A stretch of 64,000 nucleotides of DNA from Tigriopus japonicus (taxonomy: Eukaryota > Arthropoda > Copepoda > Harpacticoida > Harpacticidae), in contig JAAGOF010000251.1 of the NCBI GenBank assembly GCA_010645155.1, positions 1,165,528 through 1,229,527 on the forward strand, in the 5' to 3' direction. The notes beneath the pieces were generated by a model, which was not told the DNA's origin, did not search any database, and was given only the letters and a program-made list of their open reading frames with translations. Position 1 is the stretch's first letter. Each line of letters begins with the position of its first letter. Positions 32,439-43,505 of the stretch are shown here, piece by piece. The position numbers were made by a program, and so were the translations under genes.

Positions 32439-33420
32439 TATTACAAGGAATGGGATTCCTGTAAAGAAGAACATTAAAATGTAATGTAATGTATTTGTTG
32501 TTCTCAGAAACCATTAGATTATTTGGAGAACATAATAGCGGAAAGGAGGTAAGGAGGACGGAATGAAAATAAAGAATGGCAAACAAGAAAAACAAAATGA
32601 AAAGCTAATGGTAGTACTAAGGACGATGCTGTAATAGGAGTGTTTTAGGTCATGTTGTGGGAGACAAATCCCAGTGTGCATTCTAATTTCTGAGGTAGAG
32701 GTTCTGCAGGGTTTGAACATTTTCGTCCAACCAAGACTTGAAATGGTTAAGATCGGCACATTGCCTCCCTTCTTGTGGCGTTTTGTTCCAAAGTGCAGCG
32801 GCTCTGGGCGTGAAAAAGTTTTTCCTCACGTCTAGGCGGGATAGAGGGATGGTAAGATCACCCGCTAGATTTGTTGTGGTTCCGATGTGATGCCCAATGT
32901 GTGTGAAGAGTTCACAGTCCATGTCATCGATCCCTTTCATTAACTTAAACGTTTGGAGGGCGTCGCCTCTTACGTATTCTTCTCATTTCCAGAGATGTCA
33001 TGCCCAACTGTTGCAGCTTCAGAAAGTATGATCCTTGCATCCCCTTGATCATTCTTATAGCTCTCCGTTCACCCCTTTCAAGGAGCACCATATCTTTTTT
33101 CATCCAAGAATTTCAAGCTGGGGCAGCAAACTCAAGGTGGGGACGGACAAGGTTAGCCTTGTAAATGTCCAAAAAGGTGCGACCGTCCCATTGAAGAAAA
33201 GTTCTTTTTATTTGGCCGAGGATAGCATTAGCTTTTTTACAAGATTTGCTACATGAATGTAGGGCTTTAAATTTTCTTGGACCATTATTCCAAGATCTCG
33301 GTGGTACTTCGCGTCATTTATGGGGCAACCATCTACCCGGTATGTGTAACGTTGATTTCCAGAACCAAAGTGGATAACTTGGCACTTCAAAGAGTTGAAC
33401 GTCATGCCGTGTTCATAATC
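32439..33420 (-). pseudogene. LINE relic, RT C-terminal part and 3' tail
   Basis: Two frames carry typical non-LTR RT C-terminal phrases: KCQVIHFGSGNQ and DLGIMVQENLKPYIHVANLV (33405-33208), and RLDVRKNFFTPRAAALWN with HFKSWLDENV (32940-32683). The stretch between them reads LKLQQLGMTSLEMRRIRK-like with frameshifts. The 3' end contains TTTACAGGAATCCCATTCCT, which also occurs with few changes in the SINE at 40.7 kb, and runs into a TAATAA/AAC-rich tail. Dead copy. Confidence 0.78.
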
Positions 33421-34056
33421 ACTATTGCGGGAATTCTTTCATAGGAACTTAATTCACAATGTGTCTTTGTAGCTTTCGACTTCGATATATTTGGCCCAAT
33501 CTGAGGTTTGCCGACAATCAACATTTGTGCCTTACTAGTCAACCAACGAGTAACTTTTGGCAGATCTGGACAACCCTTGAATGAAGGGTTGATCTCAAAA
33601 CGTATTTAAAAATTCGTCAAACACTGCTAAATTAGGAGGATCCTACTAGGGTTGTAAATTAACTATCATATTAAGAAAACCAGTTGTCAGTAATATAATC
33701 AAAATAACATAACATTTAATTAACTTGTATTTCATTTCATTTTGATTTGGCCAATCAAATTTATATTTACGCAAAAAATTGTTGTTGCTACCCTTAAATG
33801 ATGTTCTCATATTTGTCAAGAGCCATTTGGGGGTGTTTTTGATCAGTATGTTTTCATGTGATGTGAGTAGGCAAGTCTGGGTTAGCTAATATATATAAAG
33901 CCAGATCCATGTAATCCAAGGTCCAATTTGATGACAATTTTTTTGTTATGGTTTGCCACAACCTTTGAAAGGTGGAACCTAAAAAAGCAGTCCTTTCATG
34001 GCTGTATTGCACCAACAACTATTTATAATTACCCAAGGATGGCTCAAGGCAGGATT
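33421..34056. other. no gene seen
   Basis: AT-rich; a short motif GATCTGGACAACCCTTGAAT (about 33561) recurs in varied form at 8085 and, inverted, at 47930. Confidence 0.35.
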
Positions 34057-34175
34057 ACTTTCAAAATACACACTGGGTCCGATTTGTACAATGAAAATTA
34101 AACGGAACAATGTATTTGTTGCAAAAACCTCACATTTTAGTACAATGATCGGACCCAGTGTGTATTTTTGAAAGT
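34057..34175. repeat. 119-bp inverted-repeat element
   Basis: Arms of about 27 bp, ACTTTCAAAATACACACTGG at the left and its complement at the right. Possibly terminal sequence of the adjoining mariner-type relic; not proved. Confidence 0.6.
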
Positions 34176-34399
34176 CGTCCTGACGTACAGTGGTCCCTGA
34201 ATTACCTCATCCCCGGAAATGTCTGTCCCGTGAGTCCAACGTCTCCAACAAGTCCAGCTCAACTGACAAACTTGTTCTTCTTTCCCTCGATCTCCTCCAC
34301 TTTCATCAACGTCATTGAATGAAGGAGATCGAGGATTTACATATAAAATAAACAAAATAAATAAACGAAATGCTAGTCCATGCCACAACCTTGAAGCAA

Positions 34400-34605
34400 A
34401 GGCTGGCGAAGATGCCTGGTGCCACCAACCTTAAACAACTCAAATTACTAGTGAAACAAGCCTGGTCAGAGATTGAACCCAACACTTGGGAGAACCTTGT
34501 AACAGGAATGCCCCAAAGAATATCAACGTGTTTTAAGCTCAAGGGTGGTTACATTGGGCAAGGAGGACGGTAGTAATACCGTCCTCCTTGCATTGGTTAA
34601 TAAAA
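34400..34605 (+). pseudogene. Tc1/mariner transposase C-terminal relic
   Basis: The frame reads QLKLLVKQAWSEIEPNTWEN then LVTGMPQRI and KLKGGYIG. This is the C-terminal end of Tc1-type transposases (IKxAW...LVxSMPxR...KGG). The 32-bp hairpin at 34559-34590 is inserted three bases before its natural stop TAA. Catalytic residues are absent, so inactive. Confidence 0.7.
34559..34590. mobile_element. 32-bp perfect-hairpin mini-insertion
   Basis: CAAGGAGGACGGTA, four bases, and the exact complement, with flanks CATTGGG and CATTGGT (6 of 7 duplicated). The terminal 14 bases equal the ends of the 824-bp foldback element at 41442-42265. It sits at the 3' end of the transposase relic, where removing one flank copy plus the hairpin restores an ordinary end. 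Confidence 0.82.
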
Positions 34606-35034
34606 TTGTTCAGTAGTGTACACCCTAATAGCATTAGAAAACCTTTCCAGTGTAACTAAAATTTTCGGGCCGTACTTTACTACATATACTAGCTGAACAC
34701 CATCCTATCTCAAAAAGAAAAGTCTATGTTGAATAAATAATTTACAAGTGTCCGTTGTTTCTTAACATAGGCCCTTTAGACTTTAGTCAGAAATGAGGAG
34801 AATGCGAATAAGGTTGGAGCAAGTGATCAACTTTTGATTATTTAGTAGGATTATAGCCTTAATTAGTCAGATAGAATATAAAATCCTACAATATTTGCAT
34901 GGCGCTACTGTTTTTTTTCTGAGGTCTAGGGTTCAATTTGACAATGAAAATACATGTATATTTGTTTCAATATTTACGTCCTTATCAAAATGGCATACAT
35001 TTTTTACAATGACTGAAACACTAAAACGTCAGGC
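34606..35034. other. no gene seen; region 3' of channel gene B
   Basis: AT-rich sequence; no AATAAA close to the stop codon of channel gene B was found. Confidence 0.35.
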
Positions 35035-38000
35035 TTATTTCTTGTCTTGAATCTGTCTTAAGAAGGATAAACCGACGCTAAGAACTGAAAACCCTAAGAA
35101 AAGACCTAAACTTCCCCCTATCGCCGAAATAATTGTGATTTTATCATAAACAAGGACCTCAGTTTCTACTACGGTATTTGTAGTTGTGTAGTATAGGTAT
35201 ATTGTGGTGTGGCTCCGACCAAAAACTTTGTTGCTGCTGATCGAAGGCTTGTAAGTCACGTGATTGCAACTTTCAATGCATTCCTTGGAATAGGCCGTTT
35301 TCCAAAAGACCGATGATTGAGTTTCTATTAACAATTTTGTTTCGTTCCAGGATGTGCAAATTGGTTTTTGATTCATCAATGCAGATTGGTCTGGAAAAAA
35401 ATTAAATGAGTTCCAAGTAAAAATGTCATTGTTCATTATTATTTTCTTTTTATAATATTTCTAGCACATAAATTTTGTTGAAGTTTCTTGAGTGGAACTA
35501 TTCCTCAAGAGGACAAGGTTAAACCGGTTTCATGCTAGCTGTTTTTCACTTGCGCAGAGTCCTACTTTCTAGTCTGAAGTAATTTACATAAAAGTAGTGC
35601 TTTGCTTAAACATTGACTGAATATATTTGTAGATAACCTTTTTCCATAATAAGTATAAATTTCAATGTCCAAAAGATGGGGGCTTTTTATGGTTCATCTA
35701 TTTTCAAGAAAGGTTGTGACAGTATTGAGTAATTCATGATTAAAAGTTCTTTTCAACAGCTAAGAACAATTTAACAAGAATTGGCAGCTAGCCAGTCTTT
35801 GGTCTAGTCCTTGGTCTAGTGTACACTTAATACTTGAAGACATCAAAGGTTTTTTGTGAGGGTGATTTAACCAAGAAGTTCTTCAATTAAAGCCTAGTAC
35901 GGCGTCTTGCAATTAATTTTCGCGGAACTCTCCTCAAAATATCTCTCAAATCTGCCTTATAGACGAAAACAGTCATAGAAATTGAATATTTGAATTTAGC
36001 TCAAGTACTCCACGAGCGTTTTTTTACGTATTTATTTCTAATTACTTTAGGTTGTTATTCAGATTGTTGCAGTAAACCAATTATCATTATTCCTTTGAAT
36101 TTCCCGTCTTAACATGTGGTTATTCCGTAGACGTATCAAGCTTCTTTATATGTATCCACTTTGCTCGTCCAAACACCTCCAACTTGGAAGATAACAAACT
36201 CCAAACGACCAGCTCTTTAAAGAGCTCAATTTACAGTCGACCGTAATTATCATGTAGCTCCTTGATATACAGCTACGAAGTAACTATTTTTGAACTAGCT
36301 ACTTCGTAAATGTTTAAGAAACTCACCACTGTATTCAAGAACATTATGGAATAGTTAAGTTGTTGGGTTCAAAATACAAAAATTTAAAGTCAACATGTAA
36401 AAGCTACTCTGTAAGAAGCATACAGTACAATAAAAGCAAAAAGCTCATAACCCAAGCGTGTTTATAAGTGTAGCAAATGAGAGAATGAAAAATATGGAAA
36501 TAATTTGATTCAAAGATTCAAGAAATGGCAGCACTGACAACTCAACACAACTCAACCATAGTTACCTACGAGGTAGGACTTTCAAAAAACTCACCTCAGA
36601 TCACAGCTGCGATGCTGCGTGCTGACTCCAGCACAAACAAAACAAACACTTGAGTAAGCAAAGCATGCTAGTTGGACACTACAAACTACAAATCTCCATG
36701 GTTGAACTGAATTTCAGGGTTGAAAAATTGTAACGGAAGTCCCAAAAAGGATTTGTTGGTCAACAAAATACTAGTGATGGGGGGCAAACAAGAGATTGGG
36801 CAAGCTGTACTAACACAGTGCTTGGGCTTGCTGAAGCTTGGCATAGCTTGGGTGTCTGTACAAGTACTTTTCCCAGCTAACAGGTTTGCCAAATTTGCTA
36901 AGAATGAAGAATAAACTTGCCATCCGAATCTCACTAAACCAGGCTGATTCAGCTAAATAGGGCCCCACACCTTTGAAAGGATGTATTTTTAAGAAAATTA
37001 CACACTACAATTCTCTCACATGGGAAAATGCAAAGGATTTCGAGAATACTACAAAAAATATTTGGCATTTTACTTTTTCATGCCGGCAACTCTGAGTAAA
37101 CGAGATTGTTCCGGAAGTGTGACTTCTAGATCTCGGTCTTGATTAGCCTCAAAAGTGCATTTATGTGTGGCCTAGAACCGAAACAAAAAAAACCATGGTT
37201 TTGCAAATGCTATGCAAATTGAAATATTTTTTGTATCACTTCCACTATTTATTGCTAAATTATTAAGGTCAAAAGATCATCGAAAATGCAACTTGACATT
37301 TTTTTCTTCTAAGTCACACTGCAAGTATCTTAACTCTTCAAAGAGCAACTGCCGGCAACTGCATCTTCCAATGTTCCTTCAGCTTGCCAAGTGTATTTGT
37401 GTATTGCCCAAGTAATGCTGGTCAACAACTTGTTCTTGGGTGTCTGTGATGACTCATTACTTGCCCAAGTCACATCACTACACAATACCATTTGCACCCA
37501 CAAATGAAGTGTGTAACGGCCAAGATCCGACATCACTCGTCTCATTTTAATTCAAGCCCTTCTGGCTGATGGCCTTGGGTCGCCAATAAAATGAAATTCC
37601 CTCCGCCGGATTTTGGCCATTACTCCCTTCCTTTGCAAGTGCATAAAGAGTATTTCATTCTATATCTTATCTGACATTGATCCCATCAGTGTTAATAATC
37701 ATTTCTCTTACTCAAGGAAAAATCAAACGGAGAACGGCAAAGAAATGGTTCTCGGATTTTCACCAAAAAATCATCGAGGCAAGTGTAAAAATCGAGAGAG
37801 CTCCAATCTTTGCGACAGGTGGGCGTTGATCCCTCATGCTTGGCCATTTTCTCATGTAGGTGTTTCTCGAAAGTTATATCCGTCACAGATCCCGATAGAA
37901 CGTCGAAGATCAATTTATGTGGGTTAATCCACCACTGGAAAAAATGATTTTTTGCTTAAAATTGTTTCTGGTGAAAAGAGGCCCTTTAACGAAACCGAAA

Positions 38001-39359
38001 GAAAGGCAACGCAGAAACTGAAATGAATAAAAAACTCACCCAAACGTTTTAAATGCGTGTAGTATTTTAAGGATTGTTAAGATTTTGGGCCCGCTAAAAT
38101 TGATCATCTAGTTTTGTCTTAATGTAACGTAAATTTTAGTTCTGGTATGAATGACTTAAGTGGGTCATATGTAGAGGGTGGAAAAAAAGTTTTTTTCCTG
38201 CAGAGCAGAAATTCTAGACGGCTGAGCAACTAGCTCTCCTTTAGTGTTAGTGTTCAGCTGACCCCAGCTGACCTGTATCGTAAAACGTCTAGATTTTCTG
38301 CTCTGCAGGAAAAAAAACTTTTTTTCCACCCTCTACATATGACCCACTTAAGTCATTCATACCAGAACTAAAATTTAAGTTACATTAAGACAAAACTAGA
38401 TGATCAATTTTAGCGGGCCCAAAATCTTAACAATCAGCGCAAAAAATGATTGAACAGATTGAAATCAGATTGAACTCCATCAGTAGTCCACACCAAGATA
38501 TTAAGGTTATGCTTACCTGGTTAACCAACGAAAGTTCCATACCAAGATCATGGATAAATATTTTGAATTTTCCTAGAGCATCGTCGAATACTGGATTGAG
38601 TTTGATACTTATGGTATTTTCTGTTGTTGCCGAAATTTCATCCCCAAGAAACGTAAAGCATTTTCCACTAAACCATGTGTTTGTCTCCTGAATCCAAATT
38701 GAAAGACTTTTTTACATTGAACGCTTTGCTTGCTTAAAGGGTTTCCCTACTTTCCATTTAAGATGTGATGAAGATTCCAAAACGCGAACTTCACTGAAAA
38801 TCTCCTCAAACGAAAACATAGATAAGTCAAACAAATTGCTTTGGTTTTCATATTGTATCGGCCACTCTTGATTTTCGTTCTCTTTAATATCCCAAGCTTG
38901 TGCAGACAAGCCCAGTTTTGACATCCGGGACAATGAAGTGGGCGGGTCAAGGCAAATAGAGAAGCGCGGAAAATTAAACAATCCACTTTTTGTCTGGGCG
39001 TTCCTGATAAGAACCAAATTAAGGCAAGCACGTTCATTAATATTCAATATTGTATCAATTCAGTCTTTAGAACAGCTATATAACCTCTGAATACTACTAT
39101 TGCAAGATTGAAATCGGTTTTTTTTTGTTGTTGTCATCACGGAGTAATAATGAAAATCTTTAATAGAAGGCTTTCTGACAGGAATGTTACCATTTTTAGA
39201 AATTTCATACCTCATATCTTAACTTATCTTTTTATCAACTTACGAGGTAACGATAGTAGTTGTGCCATCGACAAATTTAAAGAATAGCTCCCAACATTGG
39301 AACAAAAATCCAATGAAACAAATGCAATAAAGAAATATTCGTGCGATTTTGACAACCAT
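35035..39359 (-). CDS. DEG/ENaC (amiloride-sensitive) sodium channel B
   Basis: Tandem paralogue of channel A with the same exon plan and phases: 39359-39244, 39003-38751, 38687-38517, 37934-37712, 35390-35035. TM1 FLYCICFIGFLFQCWELFF is identical to A. Exon 2 begins after a TCAG acceptor and reads NFPRFSIC. Exon 3 has GKCFTFL, exon 4 has TCRKDWSSLDFYTC...CRSPFD, and exon 5 has ECIESC and the identical TM2 filter region SAIGGSLGLFLGFSVLS. All splice borders are GT-AG and no stop interrupts the frame. Exon 2 is shorter than in A (253 against 268 bp, a multiple of three). The coding frame continues upstream of the first Met as in A (shared GK..PA.V...IR.T), so an N-terminal exon is probably missing. 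Introns carry several repeats. Confidence 0.85.
35923..36599 (+). repeat. dispersed repeat, copy 2 (empty MITE site)
   Basis: Counterpart of 15769-16644 lacking the MITE; keeps the uninterrupted ACTCAACCATAG. Lies in intron 4 of channel gene B. Confidence 0.85.
36772..37480 (-). mobile_element. hAT-like non-autonomous element (717-bp family), intact copy
   Basis: Ends TAGTGATGGGGGGC and CATCACTA; flanking octamers CAAAATAC and CACAATAC agree at 7 of 8. Reverse-oriented counterpart of 8708-10297 without the nested element, in intron 4 of channel gene B. Confidence 0.88.
38073..38434. repeat. foldback element in intron 3 of channel gene B
   Basis: Arms of about 147 bp, almost perfectly inverted, around a ~68-bp loop. 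The inner part (TTTTTTTCCTGCAGAGCAGA and TCTAGACG) matches the outer arms of the structure at 41.35-42.31 kb. Confidence 0.85.
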
Positions 39360-39433
39360 TGTTTGTCGAATGATACTAGTATTCGTTGCACACACTTTAG
39401 CAGGTCTCCTCTTTCCTCGACAATGCTACCCAT

Positions 39434-40649
39434 TGTAAATAATTGACCGAGTGTTGGAGCAAAATATGTACAACATATAAATTAATCATGAAATGAAGCT
39501 TAGGATGGAAGCCAAAGTGGTCTCAATAGCCATTATTGCACATCATGCTCTCGAGCACCGTAATTCTTCAATGCGCTTGGTTCGTGAATCGTAAAGCGTT
39601 GTTTTTTTAATCAAAACTCGAGAACTACAGAACTCAAGAGCTGTAAAACTCATTTCGGCCAGCAAGCAATTTTCAGGGCAAAAACTTCTCAGAATTTTTA
39701 TTACAGTTTTTTTTTCTAAACATACTTCTGGATTTCTAAAAGGCTCGAGTGATATTAACTTTCTTGTAGCATTTGCATTATTTAAACATAATTACTTTGG
39801 GATGCAGATTTTATTGAATTACTCTCACTAAAGCTAAACAATCGATGAAAATTTGGTCTTTATCTTTCAAGGGTAGCCAAGTCTAAGACCTTTTTTGGTT
39901 ATTGAGATTGGGGCACAAGACATCACCAGTTTTTAGAACAGTTTAAAATTGTGATACAAAATACTCCAACTCAATAAAAATGAAAGTTGCTCTTTTTGTC
40001 CTGGTATTGATAAGCTTTTGATGCGGAATGGAAAAAGGGCCCAAATATGATTTTTTAGTTTCTTCCAAGTTTTGCACAGTTCCATGTTGTTGGCATTTTA
40101 CGAATTTGTCAATTTACAGGAAAAGTGGAACATTTTTACAGGAAAAGAGGAACATTACACCAGCACCCCAAAATGGATCCCTGTTCAAATGGACCATTTG
40201 AATTGGTGTATATATCTTTGTGTACCAATCCAAAATTTGTATAACTGGTCCAACGTCACTCCAATGAGGCAACACCCTTGGGCAGAGCTACTGTTAAATG
40301 TTACGAGAAAAAAAATTATATCACGGCAAAGCAGAGTCTTCAGGATTTCAGATCTAATAATGTTACTATACCTTATAGGCCATTTTAGAAAGAAATTTTG
40401 AATTGAATTTTACGACCAGTATTTCAAATTTTCCTCTTTAGCAAGTCGTGTTCAGTTGTTGGGCTGCCAAGATGAAAACTATAGTGCCATGATTTACATG
40501 GCACGGAGAATATTGTCTTTGAGTAATTTGTGTTTTTCTGAACAGTGATCTGTAGAACCATTGTCTATAAAATGACAGATAACGAACTACGTCGCACAAA
40601 TATTCACAAAAATGTTGTTTTCAACTACTTCCTTGGAGAGTTCGGATTC
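39434..40649. other. no gene seen; expected position of channel B 5' exon
   Basis: AT-rich. A 109-residue frame (40072-40401, plus) has no recognisable motif. The missing N-terminal exon of channel B could lie here, but I could not identify it. Confidence 0.35.
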
Positions 40650-40832
40650 TTTTTTTTTCTTTTTTTTGCTGATTTTTTATAACCGCTACAAGGAATGCGA
40701 TTCCCTGTAAATTGAAGTATTTCTCCCGACAACTTCAATTCGATCCTCAACAGGATTCGAACCTACACCGTCTGGGGAAGCACTTACACTCGGCACTTTT
40801 AAGAACGCGCTAATACGCGTGGCCATTCTGGT
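40650..40832 (-). mobile_element. tRNA-Leu-like SINE
   Basis: On the minus strand: A-box-like TGGCCACGCG (40825-40816), a perfect B-box GGTTCGAATCC (40763-40753), a spacing suiting a class II tRNA and a CTTAAAA loop that would be Leu(UAA). The anticodon stem does not pair well, so it is tRNA-derived rather than a working tRNA. The 3' part (40711-40688) contains TTTACAGGGAATCGCATTCC, shared with the LINE 3' end at 32.44 kb, then an A-rich tail to 40650. Confidence 0.7.
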
Positions 40833-41348
40833 TCAAAGTTCTAATGTTGTTGAAGACTTTAAAGTTTGTCCTTGCTCTCAGAATAGATCATATTCCACAG
40901 GATTGATGTCATGACTCTTCAGAGGCTACAGGTCCTTCAAACAAAACTGGGGAAAATGCGCCACAAGAAATTACAAGTTTGGCCACAAGTTTTGTTTTGT
41001 ATTTACCAACACGTTTTCTGTCAAAACTTGGGCGGTGAATTGGAATAATATTAGTATATCCTTCCAGGCTATTATATTCCACTTTCCTCCCGTTATTTTT
41101 TTCCTAGTGCATTTCTTAAATTGCAACAATAACCAATTCAGTTTTTTACTAATATGACAACAATTTAGCACTGAAAATAAAGCAATGTTAACGGGAGAGG
41201 AGGGCACAACTTGGCATTGATATCCTAGTTGAAACTTATGTGGAATATTTTAGTTCTAAACTGACTGCAGTTTGTAATATTATGATAATCATATAATAAT
41301 CATAATCATTCAATCAATAAATCAAACAATCATTTGAATGATAAATAG
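40833..41348. other. no gene seen
   Basis: AT-rich; 41274-41340 is an ATAATCAT/AATCAAT-type low-complexity run. Confidence 0.35.
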
Positions 41349-42320
41349 GCCCCGGTAATTTTTTTTCCTGCGGTGCAGAAATTCCAGACGTTTCAAGGAG
41401 TAGGGTCAGCTGACGTTACGCTCGTCAGCCATGAGCTGACACAAGGAGGACGGTATTACGTGGAGTGGGATCGAGCGAGGGCGCGTTACTACGTTGGTGT
41501 GAATTTTCTTGCTTGATAGCCTGGAGTTAATGAAGAAATCCAATTTAATTCGGATTAATGTCGTTTTATTGACATAGGTCATAAAACAAAAGTCCACAAG
41601 GATTCAATGAGCAATCATTTGATGCCCAATTGATGTCTCCCAAACTATTCAAACTGTGTTGTTTCATTGTGTTAAGTCAAATATCTTCAAACTTCTGATC
41701 TACAGACTTGCTTTGTGATAGTGATTGTCCATCTTTTGTTGAAAGCGACATTGTTTTTATCATTGGGATAGTTCAAGGACATTTTTCCCTTTGTACAATG
41801 TTATGAATGTTCTTCTCTGTCTTTGTTTTTAGCACTTAATTGGGGTTCTAAAGCCAAAAGAAGACTGTAAAATGTTGAAAAAAAATACAAAGAAGATTTT
41901 TTTTAGCATTCTACGAAGAGAAAGATGCCCTTAAACAACCCCAATGATAAAAACAATGTTGCTTTCAACAAAAGATGGACAATCACTATCACAAAGCAAG
42001 TCAGTAGATCAGAAGTTTGAAGATATTTGACTTAACACAATGAAACAACACAGTTTGAATTCTTTGGGAGACATCAATTGGGCATCAAATGATTGCTCAT
42101 TGAATCCTTGTGGACTTTTGTTTTATGACCTATGTCAATAAAACGACATTTATCCGAATTATATTGGATTTCTTCATTAACTCCAGGCTATCACGCAGGA
42201 AAATTCACACCAACGTAGTAACGCGCCCTCGCTCGATCCCACTCCACGTAATACCGTCCTCCTTGGCTGACACTACACCGTGAAACGTCTGGGATTTCTG
42301 CTCCACAGTAAAAAAAAAAT
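41349..42320. mobile_element. outer foldback element split by an inner foldback
   Basis: Outer arms (TTTTTTTCCTGCGGTGCAGA and complement near 42288-42320) belong to the family at 38073-38434 and also carry GTCAGCTGAC motifs. The inner 824-bp element interrupts it. Confidence 0.65.
41442..42265. mobile_element. 824-bp foldback element, 7-bp target duplication
   Basis: Ends CAAGGAGGACGGTATTACG and complement; arms of about 326 bp are nearly perfect inverted copies (41442-41767 and 41939-42265) around a ~171-bp loop. Flanks GCTGACA at 41435-41441 and 42266-42272 form a perfect 7-bp duplication. No transposase. Long arms with 7-bp duplications recall Galileo-type P-superfamily elements, but that assignment is only a guess. 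Confidence 0.85.
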
Positions 42321-42353
42321 ATTTTGCAGGGGTCTAGTATTATGAGTACACAC

Positions 42354-43497
42354 CAGGGTTGGTCGGGGGATCAACTTTTTCGATTTATCCCCTTTACCCG
42401 GGGATAAACGGGATAAATTGGGGGATAAACGGGATAAACGGGATAAATGGGGGGATAAACGGGATAAATGGGAGGACAAACGGGATGAACCGGTGGATAA
42501 ACGAAATAAAGCAAATTTTGTTCCGATTTTGACATGTTTGAATACTTTTTGGCATCCCTGAAAATGGCCGATCAAACACTAAAGGCTTAATATAAATATC
42601 AATAAAATATGTTTACAATATTTAACAGATATATAACAGAAATAATTGTTATATATTATCAAACTCAAAAAACATGTTACAATTGACAATACTTGTCGAG
42701 TGGTGATGAAATTGAAGTCTTCCACAGTTGAAGATATTGAGGTAAGAAAACTTCATGCTCAGTGAATGTAATACAGAGACACAAAAATGAAGTAATTTCT
42801 AGAAATAAGGGGAATTTGTTTGATAAAGGAGGGAAATCCCCTTTATCCCTGTTATTCCTTGGAGGAAAATCCCGTTAATCCCAAAAAACAGGACGCTTTA
42901 TGGATGAGAAAGTCCCCCAACTAACCCTGCAATATTCCTACAGAGCAGACAGCCTATATCAGATTACAGCTGCAAAGCTGCGTTTTGACTTCAGAAACAC
43001 ATACAAATAAAAGCTAAAAACCTAGGAGTTTTCATTGTATTAATGGAAATCATTTTTTGTGTGGGACTTAATTGAAAAAAGTGAGATTTTGTGGGTAATA
43101 TACTGTTACAGAAATTTGTGAATAATTATAGAAATGAGGAAGAAACGCTTGAAACGTAGGAAAATTGCTTTTAAGATAGGATAAAATGCTTGAAGACAGA
43201 AAAAATGCTTTTAAGGTAGGAAAAAATGCTGGAAGAGTAAGAGAAAATTGCTTTTAAGGTAAGAATGCTTGAACAGCAAGAAAAAAATGCTTTTAAGGTC
43301 GGAAAAAATGCTTGAAGCGTAAGAAAAAATGCTTGAAAAGTAGGAAAAAAGCGTGAAAAGTAGGAAAAAAGCTTGAAAAGTAGGAAAATCCCGTTTATCC
43401 CGTTTATCCCATTTACTGCTTGAAGGAAAATCCCGTTTATCCCAAGGGGGATAAACGGGACTCTTTTTGGAGGGGATAATCCCCCTGACCAACCCTG
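42354..43497 (+). mobile_element. 1.14-kb hAT-like element, copy 1
   Basis: Ends CAGGGTTGGTC...GACCAACCCTG with a perfect 8-bp duplication GTACACAC (42346-42353, 43498-43505). Subterminal regions hold GGGATAAACGGGATAAA tandem motifs (42400-42490, 43397-43460), and 43140-43390 holds tandem GCTTTTAAGGTAGGAAAAAA / GCTTGAAAAGTAGGAAAAA units. Matches 61052-62187 along its whole length in reverse. Confidence 0.93.
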
Positions 43498-43505
43498 GTA
43501 CACAC

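Noticed and set aside
42273..42575. ~100-residue Ser/Leu/Arg- or Phe/Ile/Pro-rich frames in the 1.14-kb elements (also 61962-62295)
   Set aside because: They translate the GGGATAAAC array in two frames and vary at the element edges; they are not proteins.
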